A DNA stretch of 64,000 bases from Schaalia sp. ORNL0103 (lineage in GTDB: Bacteria > Actinomycetota > Actinomycetes > Actinomycetales > Actinomycetaceae). Shown in pieces: positions 50,293 through 60,245 of the stretch (the first letter of the stretch is position 1; every line of letters begins with the position of its first letter). The translations under genes were made by a program, and so were the position numbers. The stretch is taken from the NCBI RefSeq assembly GCF_019429565.1, contig NZ_JAHXSA010000004.1:62001-126000 (forward strand), in the 5' to 3' direction. Under the pieces are notes generated by a model. The model worked only from the letters and a program-made list of their open reading frames with translations, had not been told where the DNA came from and did not search any database.

Positions 50293-51887
50293 CGGACACT
50301 CCTCATTGGTCCGGGGGCGGGGGTCAGGCCGACGATGTGGTCGCCGGGAGAGGGAGCTAATGCAAGAATGCGCTTATACCACGGTGAGCTTGTAGGAGCT
50401 ATGCGGGCGACGATGAGGTCGTCGTAGAGTGGAGTTGCTGAGCGAACACCGAGGTCATTCCAGTCGGGTACCGCATCGTTTCGGAGCGCGTGGAAGGGCT
50501 CTGACTGAGCAGCCTCCGCACGTTCTGTGTCGAAGAGTAGAGGCTTTCGATCCTCAAGGCTGGTGTATAGAGGGGAGTCGGCCACGATACGGGGCATGAG
50601 TACGACGGAGGCATCCCGGCTGTAGGCAATGCCGCGCGCCCACGTGGAAGCGTCCACATCGTCATCGAAAACTTGAAGATCAGTGACGATCTCCTGGTTG
50701 TCGTTGATGATGACCGAGGCCATGACCGAGCCAGGCGACGTGTAGACCACCGCGCTCGAGGCCTCCCACGTGTGCTCGCCCGTGGCGGCGAAGTGGAGGA
50801 GGTCCTCAGTGGTGGGCAGTTCGGAATCGTCCGTCGCGTGGACGGTCAGGAAAGCGATGCGTTCCATTGCCTCGAACGACAGAGTGTCCACCCTCGGATT
50901 CGATCCGTCAGGGGCGACGGTGGCAACGTAGGACTCTCTACCGCTGCTAAGTCCGTCACTGATGATCCAGCCATCCCTGCCGCGAATGATGGGTAGTCGA
51001 AATGTGCTTGGATTTAGTGGGCGACACGTTGTCGTACCGTCGCGATTCTCCTCTCTCGCCGGGCCGCACGACTCCTCAATGGCGTCGACCCCCGTGCGTT
51101 CGCCCGTCTCCAGGTTCAGGAAGCCGGCCAGTCCTCTGGCGATTGAATCGGGGGTCATATGGTATGTGGAATAACCCGAGTACAAGAGCGGAACCCACCC
51201 GTCCACGGGAGCGACGTCGTCGGGGAATGACCAGCCTGACGTGTCGAGATCCCACACGTGTGTCGCGGTCTTGTCCCAGGCCTCGCACAGTCCGGTGGCC
51301 GGATCGGGGCAATAGAAACGGACAGGCCCGATGGGGGCCGTCGACCAGCCTTCCGTCGAGGCGTGCTCGTAAGGGGAGAGTCCCAGATGAAGCCCCGACG
51401 ACGACGGCCAGCCAGTTGTTACCTTCCCATCTGCTGGAGAGATCAGTGTATTGCCGACGAGGAGGTCGCCGTCCCACCAGTGCACGCCGGGTTCGTCGTC
51501 GACGTCGACGTGCCATAGCTGGCGGGGGGTGGAGTGGGAGGCGTCGTAGCCGACGGCGATGCGCTGGCTCCCGCGATAGCCCACCAGGAAGAGGTAGCCG
51601 TCGCGTGCGACGTAGTCGTCGATGCGGTCCAGGCCCGCGTCCGCTGCCTCGATCTGCCATGCCAGGCGCACACCGTTGACGTAGTCGCCAGAAAGAAAGC
51701 CAGTGTCCTTGGCGTTGCCGTGGTAGCCCCACGATCCGGCCACTGTATGGAGGACGGCGAACACGCAGATGATGCTGGTTATCACCATCCACAGGCGTGA
51801 GCCGTGGGTAAAGGGGCAGATGATCTTGTACCAGAGGCGCTTAAGGCCCTCGGACTGCTCGAATTCGAGTGCGTCTGGGAATCGCAT
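50289..51887 (-). CDS. Membrane-anchored extracytoplasmic protein, paralogue B1
   Basis: The 532-residue protein has a membrane span near 33-53 (LWMVITSIICVFAVLHTVAG) and an exported beta-rich domain with GYRGSQRIAVGYDASHSTP, HWWDGDLLVGNTLISPADG and IIRGRDGWIISDGLSSGRES. It is very close to B2 (53558-55144), with long stretches of near-identical DNA (about 50690-51025 and 53940-54295). A1 follows with a four-base overlap. A predicted leaderless -10 box precedes the ATG. Function unknown. Confidence 0.7.
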   Translation of the reverse strand: MRFPDALEFEQSEGLKRLWYKIICPFTHGSRLWMVITSIICVFAVLHTVAGSWGYHGNAKDTGFLSGDYVNGVRLAWQIEAADAGLDRIDDYVARDGYLFLVGYRGSQRIAVGYDASHSTPRQLWHVDVDDEPGVHWWDGDLLVGNTLISPADGKVTTGWPSSSGLHLGLSPYEHASTEGWSTAPIGPVRFYCPDPATGLCEAWDKTATHVWDLDTSGWSFPDDVAPVDGWVPLLYSGYSTYHMTPDSIARGLAGFLNLETGERTGVDAIEESCGPAREENRDGTTTCRPLNPSTFRLPIIRGRDGWIISDGLSSGRESYVATVAPDGSNPRVDTLSFEAMERIAFLTVHATDDSELPTTEDLLHFAATGEHTWEASSAVVYTSPGSVMASVIINDNQEIVTDLQVFDDDVDASTWARGIAYSRDASVVLMPRIVADSPLYTSLEDRKPLLFDTERAEAAQSEPFHALRNDAVPDWNDLGVRSATPLYDDLIVARIAPTSSPWYKRILALAPSPGDHIVGLTPAPGPMRSVR

Positions 51888-51893
51888 GGTTCG

Positions 51894-51899
51894 ATCGTA
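51894..51899 (-). promoter_or_regulatory. -10 box (TACGAT) of a predicted leaderless B1 promoter
   Basis: On the minus strand TACGAT ends six bases before the ATG at 51887. The surrounding GGTTACGATC is repeated upstream of B2. Confidence 0.5.
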
Positions 51900-51946
51900 A
51901 CCGGATCCGCTAGTAACCGGGTAATTTTGACGGCGTCGCAGACCAG

Positions 51947-51988
51947 ACGAGGCCGGGGATGGGTTGTGTATCCCGGCCCCGGCCTCGT
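51947..51988 (-). terminator. Hairpin after paralogue A2
   Basis: ACGAGGCCGGGG (51947-51958) pairs with CCCCGGCCTCGT near 51977-51988. It lies just past the A2 stop and is a duplicate of the hairpin after A1. Confidence 0.55.
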
Positions 51989-52001
51989 GAATCAGCCTTG
52001 G

Positions 52002-53561
52002 TCAGCTCGCCCGCTTCGGCGTGATGCCCATGAGGACCGTGTTCGGGTGGGGGTAGGTGCCGAGGTAGGCGCGCTGGCGAGCAAGCCACGAATCCGGGTG
52101 TGCGGGGGACGCGATGAGCAGGTCATCGTAGAAGGGCTGCGCGGACCTTGCCCCGACCTGTGAGAGGGAGGCGATCTTGACGCCTGACCGGGAGTAGTAC
52201 AAGGCTGGACCGTCTTCCTTGGTGGAACTCTTCTCGTCGCTCTCTATCGACTGGATGCCGAGGATCAGTGAGCCGTCAGCCGATAAGAATGCTCCTTGTT
52301 CGTAATTCGTGTAGGTGGGTGTTCCGTCCTTGTCGGGGGCTACGAATCTCCTGCCGTTGAGAGTGGTGAGGTCAGAGTCGGATCGGGGAGTGACGATACC
52401 GCTGCACACGGGTGTCCAGCCGTGCCCGGTGCGGAGGGCCGTGAGGGCCTGCTCGGCTGTGGGAAGAACTGCAAGCCCATCGGTATCCGTGCACGTGGTG
52501 GTGATGAGTGTCCTCCACCTTAGTGAGTTGGTGGTCAGCGTCATCATCTCGCGGAGGCTGCCGTCTGGGTTCAAGACGGCGATGTCACCGTCTTCAAGCT
52601 GCGCATAATCCATCCCATTGACGAGCCAGCCGTCGCTTGTCGCGTAGATCTCGCTTGTCGCGTAGACGTTGTCGATGGAGAGGCGACCAGAGAAGGCCAC
52701 GCCGAGATCCGTGATGGATCCGTCGATAAGGCTGAGGAATGAATCGAGGGACAGAATATTATAGTTGTCGTAGTGCCCGACGATGAGATGACTGTTGGCT
52801 GCAGTGATAACGGTTGGCTTAACCGTCTGCCCATCGGCGTTCCTTGTGACCGCATAGTTCCAGGCTTGGGTGCCGTCCTTGTGCCACCCCGTGCACGAGG
52901 CTTCCTCGTTGCGATCGCCTTCCTGTGAATCGTCGATAGGCGTGCAGGTGACCACGACGGGCCAGGTGATAGGAATAAAGCTTGCAACGGCGCCCCGTGA
53001 TGGGAGTGTCGCCGAGAGGACGAGTGGGGAATCTAGATAGCGGCCGTCCCCGACAGAGGCAGGCAAGGGAGAGTCCCAGGTGGCGGTCACGACCCCGTCG
53101 GATGCTCGAATTGTCTCCCCGCCCGCGATGATCGAGTCATCCCAGGTGAAGAGTGTGCGACTCCGAGAATTTAACTCGTGTCGCCACAGAACGACAGGAG
53201 CGGATCCACTGGGATCAATGCCGATGAGTGTCGCTGGGATTGCTTCTTTTGCGTTCGACGATTTTCCTTCCTCAGCGGCGAGCACGACGAGGATCCCGTC
53301 GACCCGCGTGCTGGCCACGACCGGTGCGTTGACGCCCAGGTCCTTGCTTGTCATCTCCCAGGCGACGGAGAACCCGGAGGAGAAATCGGTGGAGATGGCC
53401 TGCGAGGGGTGGGCGTGACCGGAGTAACCGGTGGGGAGGTGGATCAGCCATGACAGGGCGACCCCGAGACCGGAAACGAGAATAGTGACGAGTAGTTTTC
53501 TCGTGCGGATAAAAATAAGCGTGGAAACAAGGAACTTGCGCGCACTATCCGGGGCAGTCAT
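52002..53561 (-). CDS. Membrane-anchored extracytoplasmic protein, paralogue A2
   Basis: The 519-residue protein matches A1 in plan: basic N-terminus, one membrane span near 18-38 (LLVTILVSGLGVALSWLIH), then LPTGYSGHAHPSQAISTDFSSG and the C-terminal LLIASPAHPDSWLARQR...LMGITPKRAS. The two copies agree most at both ends and differ in the middle, as expected for a duplicated gene diverging under selection. It overlaps the B2 stop by four bases. Function unknown. Confidence 0.7.
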   Translation of the reverse strand: MTAPDSARKFLVSTLIFIRTRKLLVTILVSGLGVALSWLIHLPTGYSGHAHPSQAISTDFSSGFSVAWEMTSKDLGVNAPVVASTRVDGILVVLAAEEGKSSNAKEAIPATLIGIDPSGSAPVVLWRHELNSRSRTLFTWDDSIIAGGETIRASDGVVTATWDSPLPASVGDGRYLDSPLVLSATLPSRGAVASFIPITWPVVVTCTPIDDSQEGDRNEEASCTGWHKDGTQAWNYAVTRNADGQTVKPTVITAANSHLIVGHYDNYNILSLDSFLSLIDGSITDLGVAFSGRLSIDNVYATSEIYATSDGWLVNGMDYAQLEDGDIAVLNPDGSLREMMTLTTNSLRWRTLITTTCTDTDGLAVLPTAEQALTALRTGHGWTPVCSGIVTPRSDSDLTTLNGRRFVAPDKDGTPTYTNYEQGAFLSADGSLILGIQSIESDEKSSTKEDGPALYYSRSGVKIASLSQVGARSAQPFYDDLLIASPAHPDSWLARQRAYLGTYPHPNTVLMGITPKRAS

Positions 53562-55144
53562 CGAACGCTCCTCATCGGTCCGGGGGCTGGGGTCAGGCCG
53601 ACGATACGGTCGCCGGATGAGGGGGTTAGGGCAAGCAAGCGCTTATACCATGGCGAGCTCTTGGGGGATATGCGAGCGACGACGAGATCATCGAAGAGAA
53701 CTGTGCCGGATGAAACGCGCAGGGTTCGCCATCCAGGGACGGCAGCGTCCTTAAGCCAGTAGTCGTCCTGACCAGGTGATGTCCAGTTGCGTTGAGCGAT
53801 CGCCGAGTCAACGAGGAGTGGCGTGTAGTAATCCTTGACGTCGCTCGTGGACTCGGGGATCAATGCCACCGATGCGTCACGGCTATAGACAATGCCCCGC
53901 GCCCACGTGCGAGCGTCCACATCGTCATCGAAAACTTGACGATTAGTGACGAGCTCCTGGTTGTCGTTGATGATGACCGAGGCCATGACCGAGCCAGGCG
54001 ACGTGTAGACCACCGCGCTCGAAGCCTCCCACGTGTGGTCGCCCGTGGCGGCGTAGTGGAGGAGGTCCACAGTGGTGGGCAGTTCGGAATCGTCCGTCGC
54101 GTGGACGTTGAGGAAGGCGATGCGTTCCATTGCCTCGAACGACAGGGAGCTCACCTGCGGGTTTGTGCCGTCGGGGGCGACGATGGCCACGTAGGACTCT
54201 CTACCGCTGCTAAGTCCGTCACTGATGATCCAGCCATCCCTGCCGCGAATGATGGGTAGTCGAAATGTGCTTGGATTTAGTGGGCGACATGTTGTCGTAC
54301 CGTCGTGATTCTCCTTGACGGCGGGACCGCATGCCTCCTCGATGGCGTCGATCCCCGTGCGTTCGCCCGTCTCCAGGTTCAGGAATCCGGCCAGCCCATA
54401 CGTCATGTCTCGAAGACTCTTGTCCGTCGACTTGTCTGTTCTCACCAGCGGCACCCAGCCGTTCACAGGGGCAAGGACGTCAGGGATCGTATCCGAGGAG
54501 GCATCGAAGTCCCACACGTGTGTCGCGGACTTATCCCAGGCCTCACAGTGTCCGGTGGAGAGATCAGGGCAGTACAGGCGGATCGGGCCAATGGGGGCGC
54601 TTGACCATCCCGTAGAGGTGGGGCGTGCATATGCGTTCCCAGCCAGGGAATCACCCGACGACGGCCAGCCAGTTGTGACCTTCCCATCTGCCGGAGAGAT
54701 CAGTGTGTTGCCGACGAGGAGGTCCCCGTCCCACCAGTGCACGCCGGGTTCGTCGTCGACGTCGACGCGCCACAGCTCGCGCGGGCTGGAGTGCGAGGCG
54801 TCGTAACCGACGGCGACGCGCTGGCTCCCGCGATAGCCCACCAGGAAGAGGTAGCCGTCGCGTGCGATGTACGTGTTGATCATGTCCAAATCGGCATCGT
54901 TTGCATCGATTTGCCAGGCCAGGCGCACGCCGTTGACGAAGTTCCCCGAGAGAAATCCTGTGTCTTGGGCGCGGCCGTGATAGCCCCACGAGCCGTTCGT
55001 TGAATGCATGACGGCGAGCGCGCAGATGATGCTGGTTATCACCATCCACAGTCGTGCTCCGTGGGTGTGTGGGGTAATGATCTTGTACCAGAGGCGCTTG
55101 GATCGCCCCGCCCACAGGTAGTCTTCATCGTCTGGGAATCGCAT
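53558..55144 (-). CDS. Membrane-anchored extracytoplasmic protein, paralogue B2
   Basis: The 528-residue protein from ATG 55144 is chosen because it aligns with the B1 start (MRFPD...KRLWYKII) and because TACGAT lies six bases upstream; a longer frame to 55201 exists. One membrane span follows (LWMVITSIICALAVMHS). Exported segments repeat those of B1 (HWWDGDLLVGNTLISPADGK and RLPIIRGRDGWIISDG). It is the first gene of the B2-A2-B1-A1 array. Function unknown. Confidence 0.7.
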   Translation of the reverse strand: MRFPDDEDYLWAGRSKRLWYKIITPHTHGARLWMVITSIICALAVMHSTNGSWGYHGRAQDTGFLSGNFVNGVRLAWQIDANDADLDMINTYIARDGYLFLVGYRGSQRVAVGYDASHSSPRELWRVDVDDEPGVHWWDGDLLVGNTLISPADGKVTTGWPSSGDSLAGNAYARPTSTGWSSAPIGPIRLYCPDLSTGHCEAWDKSATHVWDFDASSDTIPDVLAPVNGWVPLVRTDKSTDKSLRDMTYGLAGFLNLETGERTGIDAIEEACGPAVKENHDGTTTCRPLNPSTFRLPIIRGRDGWIISDGLSSGRESYVAIVAPDGTNPQVSSLSFEAMERIAFLNVHATDDSELPTTVDLLHYAATGDHTWEASSAVVYTSPGSVMASVIINDNQELVTNRQVFDDDVDARTWARGIVYSRDASVALIPESTSDVKDYYTPLLVDSAIAQRNWTSPGQDDYWLKDAAVPGWRTLRVSSGTVLFDDLVVARISPKSSPWYKRLLALTPSSGDRIVGLTPAPGPMRSVR

Positions 55145-55150
55145 GGACTG

Positions 55151-55156
55151 ATCGTA
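55151..55156 (-). promoter_or_regulatory. -10 box (TACGAT) of a predicted leaderless B2 promoter
   Basis: TACGAT on the minus strand ends six bases before ATG 55144, as at B1. A TTGACG lies further upstream but about 20 bp away. Confidence 0.5.
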
Positions 55157-55454
55157 ACCGCTCGTCATGGTTCCCGCGTCAACACGAACGGCCTGGGACA
55201 CGCCACGAGGCCGGGGCTCCCCCTATGTATAGGTATCGCAACGCGCTCCCACCGGCGCCTCGCCCGGGCGCGCCCGCGCGCGAGAATCCGCCACTGCCTC
55301 GTGAATGTCAAACCCGAAGGGCGTGAGACGCGCGGAAGCGTCCCCGGTACCCAGATGCGGGTGGGACGCGGTAAGGTCCATCCCAGATGCCTCGCCGGGT
55401 GCTCTCGGCATGAGGGTGCTACAAATACTGGGGAAGCGACGGAAGGGACCGGCA

Positions 55455-58214
55455 ATGTCAGCGACGAAGCTCGTGATCGTGGAGTCTCCTGCGAAGGCAG
55501 CCACCATCGAGGGATACCTGGGTCCCGACTACCACGTGACCGCCTCCATCGGCCACATTCGCGACCTCCCGCAGCCCTCCGAGCTACCCAAGGACATGAA
55601 GAAGGGGCCGTTCGGCCGCTTCGCCGTCAACGTGGATGACGGTTTCGCGCCCTATTACGTGGTGAACCCGGACAAGAAGAAAAAGGTCACCGAACTCAAG
55701 AAGCTCCTCAAGGAGTGCGACGAACTCTATCTGGCAACTGATGAGGACCGCGAGGGTGAGGCCATCGCGTGGCACCTCCTGCAGGTCTTGAAGCCGAAGG
55801 TTCCCGTGCGCCGCATGGTGTTCCACGAAATCACGAAGGAAGCGATCCAGCGCGCCCTGGAGAACACGCGCGACCTGGACACCGACCTCGTGGACGCGCA
55901 GGAGACCCGCCGCATCCTCGACCGCCTCTACGGCTACGAGGTCTCGCCCCTCCTGTGGCGCAAGATCCGCCCGTCCCTGTCGGCCGGCCGCGTGCAGTCG
56001 GTGGCCACGCGCCTCGTGGTCGCCAGGGAACGTGAGCGCATGGCGCACGTGAGCGCCCAGTACTGGTCGATCGACACGGCTTTCACGTCGGCGGGCCAGG
56101 CCTTCGGCGCGCGCGTCTCCTCCGTGGACGGCCACTCGATCGCGACCGGCTCCGACTTCAGCGAGAAGGGCGAGCTGAGCGCGAAGGCGGCCAAGGCCGG
56201 CGTCCTCCACCTGGACGAGGCCACCGCCCGGGCCTACGCCCGCGCGCTGTCCGACGCCCCGGCCTCGGTTATCGACTCGGTGACCCGCAAGCCCTACCGC
56301 CGCCGCCCAGCCGCCCCCTTCACGACGTCGACCCTCCAGCAGGAGGCGTCGCGCAAGCTGCACTGGAACGCGTCCTCGACGATGCGCACCGCCCAGTCCC
56401 TGTACGAGTCCGGTTACATCACCTACATGCGTACCGACTCCACGGCCCTGTCCAGCCAGGCGATCCACGCCGCCCGCGAGCAGGCCACCCAGCTCTACGG
56501 GGCCGAGGCCGTGGCCGAGTCCCCGCGCCTGTACGGCACCACCTCGAAGGGTGCGCAGGAGGCGCACGAGGCGATCCGTCCCGCGGGTGATCACTTCCGC
56601 ACGCCGGGCGAGGTGGCCGGTTCCCTGTCGAAGCAGCAGCTGGCCCTGTACGACCTGATCTGGAAGCGCACGGTTGCCTCGCAGATGGCCGACGCTCTCG
56701 GCTACACGGCGACGATCCGCGTGCTCACCGGCATCGAGGTCGACGGCAAGCGCCACGACGTGCTGTCCTCGGCCTCGGGCACGGTTATCACCTCCCCGGG
56801 CTTCCGCCTGGCCTACCAGGAGGGCCGCGACCAGGGGCGTTATGACGCGGAAAAGAACGACGCGGAGAAGATGCTCCCAGACGTCGCCGAGGGTGATCCC
56901 GCGACGCTGACCGAGGCCACCCCCGACGGCCATGAGACCCAGCCCCCGGGCCGCTACACGGAGGCGACGCTGGTCAAGACCATGGAGGAGCTCGGCATCG
57001 GCCGTCCCTCCACCTACGCGGCGACCATCCAGACGATCGGGGACCGCGGGTACGTGACGCACCGCGGTCAGTACCTGGTGCCCACGTGGCTGGCGTTTTC
57101 CGTGACGCGCCTGCTCGAGGAGAACCTGGCGAACCTGGTCGACTACGACTTCACGGCCTCGATGGAGGGCGACCTGGACCGTATCGCCGCGGGCGAGGAG
57201 AACGGCACGGAGTTCCTGACCGGCTTCTTCTTCGGCCCCGACGGCACGGGTGAGAACGGCGGCCTGCGCCATGGCGTCGCCTCCCTGGGTGACGACATCG
57301 ACGCACGCGCCGTTAACTCGATCGACCTGGGTCGCGGCGTGACGCTGCGCGTGGGTCGCTACGGCCCCTACATGGAAAAGGCCGATGGGACGCGCGCAAA
57401 CGTGCCGCCGGAGGTCGCTCCCGACGAGCTGACGGATGAGCTGATCGACCAGCTCTTCTCCCGCGCCGCCGACGACGGCCGCGAGCTGGGTGTCGACCCG
57501 GCGACCGGTCACACGATCATCGTCAAGGATGGCCGCTACGGCCCCTACGTCACCGAGGTCCTCCCCGAGGTGGCCGATGGCGGCGAGGAGGGCGCGAAGA
57601 AGACGAAGAAGAGCGCCGCCAAGCCTCGTACCGCCTCGCTGTTCAAGACCATGGACATCGCCACCGTCACCCTCGAGGACGCGCTGTCGCTGCTGTCCCT
57701 GCCGCGCGAGGTGGGCACGGACCCGGCCTCGGGCGAGGTCATCACCGCGCAGAACGGCCGCTACGGCCCCTACCTGAAGAAGGGCACGGACTCGCGCACG
57801 CTGGCCTCCGAGGACCAGCTGCTGACCATCACCCTGGACGAGGCCCTGGCCATCTACGCGCAGCCCAAGACGCGAGGCCGCGGCACGGCCCGCCCGCCGC
57901 TGCGCGAGTTCGGCGTGGACCCGATCTCGGGCAAGAAGGTCACCGTCAAGGACGGGCGCTTCGGCCCCTACGTGACGGACGGCGAGACCAACGTGACGGT
58001 GCCGCGCGCCGAGACGGTCGAGGACCTGACGGCCGAGCGTGCCTACGAGCTGTTGGCGGATAAGCGCGCCAAGGGCCCCGCCCCCAAGCGCACGCGCAAG
58101 ACGGCCGCGAAGAAGACGACGGCCAAGAAGACCACCGCGAAGAAGACGACGGCCAAGAAGACCACCGCGAAGAAGACGGCCACCAAGAAGGCCGCGACGA
58201 AGAAGGACAGCTGA
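55455..58214 (+). CDS. topA: DNA topoisomerase I
   Basis: The 919-residue type IA enzyme relaxes negative supercoils. The TOPRIM domain starts KLVIVESPAKAATIEGYLG, DEDREGEAIAWHL holds acidic metal ligands, and YITYMRTDS contains the catalytic Tyr. Four C-terminal GPY(V/M/L)-type repeats replace zinc fingers, as in other actinobacteria, and a lysine-rich tail of KKTTA repeats ends the protein. ATG 55455 fits the conserved N-terminus; the longer frame lacks support. It overlaps tmk by one base. Confidence 0.96.
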   Translation: MSATKLVIVESPAKAATIEGYLGPDYHVTASIGHIRDLPQPSELPKDMKKGPFGRFAVNVDDGFAPYYVVNPDKKKKVTELKKLLKECDELYLATDEDREGEAIAWHLLQVLKPKVPVRRMVFHEITKEAIQRALENTRDLDTDLVDAQETRRILDRLYGYEVSPLLWRKIRPSLSAGRVQSVATRLVVARERERMAHVSAQYWSIDTAFTSAGQAFGARVSSVDGHSIATGSDFSEKGELSAKAAKAGVLHLDEATARAYARALSDAPASVIDSVTRKPYRRRPAAPFTTSTLQQEASRKLHWNASSTMRTAQSLYESGYITYMRTDSTALSSQAIHAAREQATQLYGAEAVAESPRLYGTTSKGAQEAHEAIRPAGDHFRTPGEVAGSLSKQQLALYDLIWKRTVASQMADALGYTATIRVLTGIEVDGKRHDVLSSASGTVITSPGFRLAYQEGRDQGRYDAEKNDAEKMLPDVAEGDPATLTEATPDGHETQPPGRYTEATLVKTMEELGIGRPSTYAATIQTIGDRGYVTHRGQYLVPTWLAFSVTRLLEENLANLVDYDFTASMEGDLDRIAAGEENGTEFLTGFFFGPDGTGENGGLRHGVASLGDDIDARAVNSIDLGRGVTLRVGRYGPYMEKADGTRANVPPEVAPDELTDELIDQLFSRAADDGRELGVDPATGHTIIVKDGRYGPYVTEVLPEVADGGEEGAKKTKKSAAKPRTASLFKTMDIATVTLEDALSLLSLPREVGTDPASGEVITAQNGRYGPYLKKGTDSRTLASEDQLLTITLDEALAIYAQPKTRGRGTARPPLREFGVDPISGKKVTVKDGRFGPYVTDGETNVTVPRAETVEDLTAERAYELLADKRAKGPAPKRTRKTAAKKTTAKKTTAKKTTAKKTTAKKTATKKAATKKDS

Positions 58215-59032
58215 TGGCAGCGCGAGGAGTGTTCATCACCTTCGAAGGTGGCGACGGCTCGGGGAAGTCCACGCAGATCCAGTCGGTGCGTGACTGGTTC
58301 GAGAGCCGTGGCCGCGAGGTCATCGTCACCCGCGAGCCGGGCGGTACCGAGCTGGGTACGGAGATCCGTCGCCTCGTGCAGAACGGCCCCGAGGACGTCG
58401 ACGCACGCACGGAGGCCCTCCTGTACGCGGCCGACCGCGCCTACCACGTCGCCACGGTCATCGCCCCCGCTCTCGAGCGCGGCGCGGTCGTGCTGGGTGA
58501 CCGCTACATTGATTCCTCCCTGGCCTACCAGGGCGCGGCCCGCTCCCTCGGCGTGGACGAGATCGCATCCCTGTCCGCGTGGGCGACCCGCGGACTCTAC
58601 CCCTCGCTGACCTTCCTCCTGGACCTGCCCCCGGAGGTCGGCGCGCGCCGCCGCACCGACGCACCGGACCGCATGGAACGCGAGTCCATGGACTTCCACG
58701 AGCGCGTGCGCCACGAGTACCTGCGCCTCGCCGACGCCGAACCCGACCGCATCGTCGTCATCGACGCGGTGGGCACGGTCGATGAGGTCTTCTCCGAGAT
58801 CCGCGGGGTCCTCGTCGAGCGCTTCGAGGGTGGCTCCGTCACCATCGACGAGGCCGACGACTCCGTTCCCGCGCCCACGCAGGAGGCCCTGGCCTCGTCG
58901 TCTGAGGCCCCCGAGACCCCTGAGGCCGCTGAGAAACCGCGCGAGAAGAGCGCGAACAAGGGCAGCGCTCGCAAGCCAGCCACCATGGTGGGAGCCCTGG
59001 GCGAGTCCCAGGGCGCGCTCTGGGATGAATGA
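58214..59032 (+). CDS. tmk: Thymidylate kinase with C-terminal extension
   Basis: The 272-residue enzyme phosphorylates dTMP. P-loop FEGGDGSGKST, TREPGGTELG, DRYIDSSLAYQGAAR (DRY/H motif) and LLDLPPEVG are present. The core ends near 210; the last 60 residues are Pro/Glu/Ser/Lys-rich and not needed for the fold. The start overlaps the topA stop (TGATG), and the stop overlaps holB. Confidence 0.95.
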   Translation: MAARGVFITFEGGDGSGKSTQIQSVRDWFESRGREVIVTREPGGTELGTEIRRLVQNGPEDVDARTEALLYAADRAYHVATVIAPALERGAVVLGDRYIDSSLAYQGAARSLGVDEIASLSAWATRGLYPSLTFLLDLPPEVGARRRTDAPDRMERESMDFHERVRHEYLRLADAEPDRIVVIDAVGTVDEVFSEIRGVLVERFEGGSVTIDEADDSVPAPTQEALASSSEAPETPEAAEKPREKSANKGSARKPATMVGALGESQGALWDE

Positions 59033-60222
59033 TGAGCGTTTGGTCCTCGCTCGTCGGACAGGACGCGGCGGTCGCTAAGCTCAGCGAGGCCGCGGCGTCC
59101 GCCCGCGCGATCGTGGCCTCCCGTGGCGGCTCTCGCGCCTCCGACGATGCGCGTTCCATGAGCCATGCGTGGCTCATCACCGGCCCTCCCGGGTCGGGTC
59201 GCTCCGTCGCTGCCCGCGCCTTTGCGGCAGCCCTGCAGTGCACGGGTGAGACCGTGGGGTGCGGCCAGTGCGCCGGATGCCGCACGACGATGGGCCGCAC
59301 GAACGCCGACGTCGTCTTCGCGGCCACCGAGACCTCGATCATCAACGTGGAGACCGCCCGTTCCCTCGTGCTGCAGGCGCAGTCCTCGCCCTCCCAGGGG
59401 CTGTGGCGCGTCATCGTCGTCGAGGATGCGGACCGCCTCGGCGAGTCCGGCGCGAACGCCCTGCTCAAGGCCATCGAAGAGCCGCCCGAGCACACCGTGT
59501 GGCTGCTGTGCGCCCCCAGCCCCGAGGACATGATCGCGACGATCCGCTCGCGTTGCCGCCACCTCGGCCTGCGTATCCCCACAGCCAGTGCAGTCGCTGA
59601 CCTGCTCGTGCGCGAAGGCATCGCCACCCCCGAGGTCGCCCTCGAGGCCGCTCGTGCCGCCCAGTCGCACATCGGCCTGGCCCGAGCACTCGCCCGCGAC
59701 CCCCAGATGCGCGAACGCCGCCGAGCCATCATCACCGCGCCCGCCTCCGTGCGCAGCGTCGGCGAGGCCGTCATGGCTGCCGACCGCCTCCTCGAGACCG
59801 CGAAAGCCCAAGCCGACGCGCAGGTCAGCGAACGAAACGCCCGCGAAAAGGCCGAACTGATGCGCCAGCTCGGCATGGACGAGGGCGAGAGCGCCACCAA
59901 GGCCTCGCGCACGATGATCCGCCAGCTCGAGGAGGACCAAAAGCGCCGCTCCAAGCGTGCCCTCACCGACGCGATCGACCGCGCCCTCATCGACTTGCTT
60001 GCAATCTACCGAGACGTCCTCATGGTCCAGGTGGGCGGGGACGGCGAACTCATTAACACGGACCTGTCCGACCTTGTGCACCAGATCGCCCAGGACTCCA
60101 CGCCGCGCCAGACCCTCGCGCGCGTCGACCACATCGAGACCGCACGCAAACGCCTCGTCGCAAACGGCAACCCCCTGCTGGTCCTCGAAGACATGGCGAT
60201 TTCGCTGCGTCCCCAAGCCTGA
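59029..60222 (+). CDS. holB: DNA polymerase III delta-prime subunit
   Basis: The 397-residue clamp-loader subunit has a modified P-loop (GPPGSGRS, Arg for Lys, common in delta-prime, which does not hydrolyse ATP), the zinc site CGQCAGC, and LLKAIEEPPEHTVWLL with a following AAA sensor region (TIRSRCRHL). Translation is coupled to tmk by ATGA overlap. tmk-holB pairing is common. Confidence 0.93.
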   Translation: MMSVWSSLVGQDAAVAKLSEAAASARAIVASRGGSRASDDARSMSHAWLITGPPGSGRSVAARAFAAALQCTGETVGCGQCAGCRTTMGRTNADVVFAATETSIINVETARSLVLQAQSSPSQGLWRVIVVEDADRLGESGANALLKAIEEPPEHTVWLLCAPSPEDMIATIRSRCRHLGLRIPTASAVADLLVREGIATPEVALEAARAAQSHIGLARALARDPQMRERRRAIITAPASVRSVGEAVMAADRLLETAKAQADAQVSERNAREKAELMRQLGMDEGESATKASRTMIRQLEEDQKRRSKRALTDAIDRALIDLLAIYRDVLMVQVGGDGELINTDLSDLVHQIAQDSTPRQTLARVDHIETARKRLVANGNPLLVLEDMAISLRPQA

Positions 60223-60245
60223 AAACTGACCCGGCGTTTCTCCGT

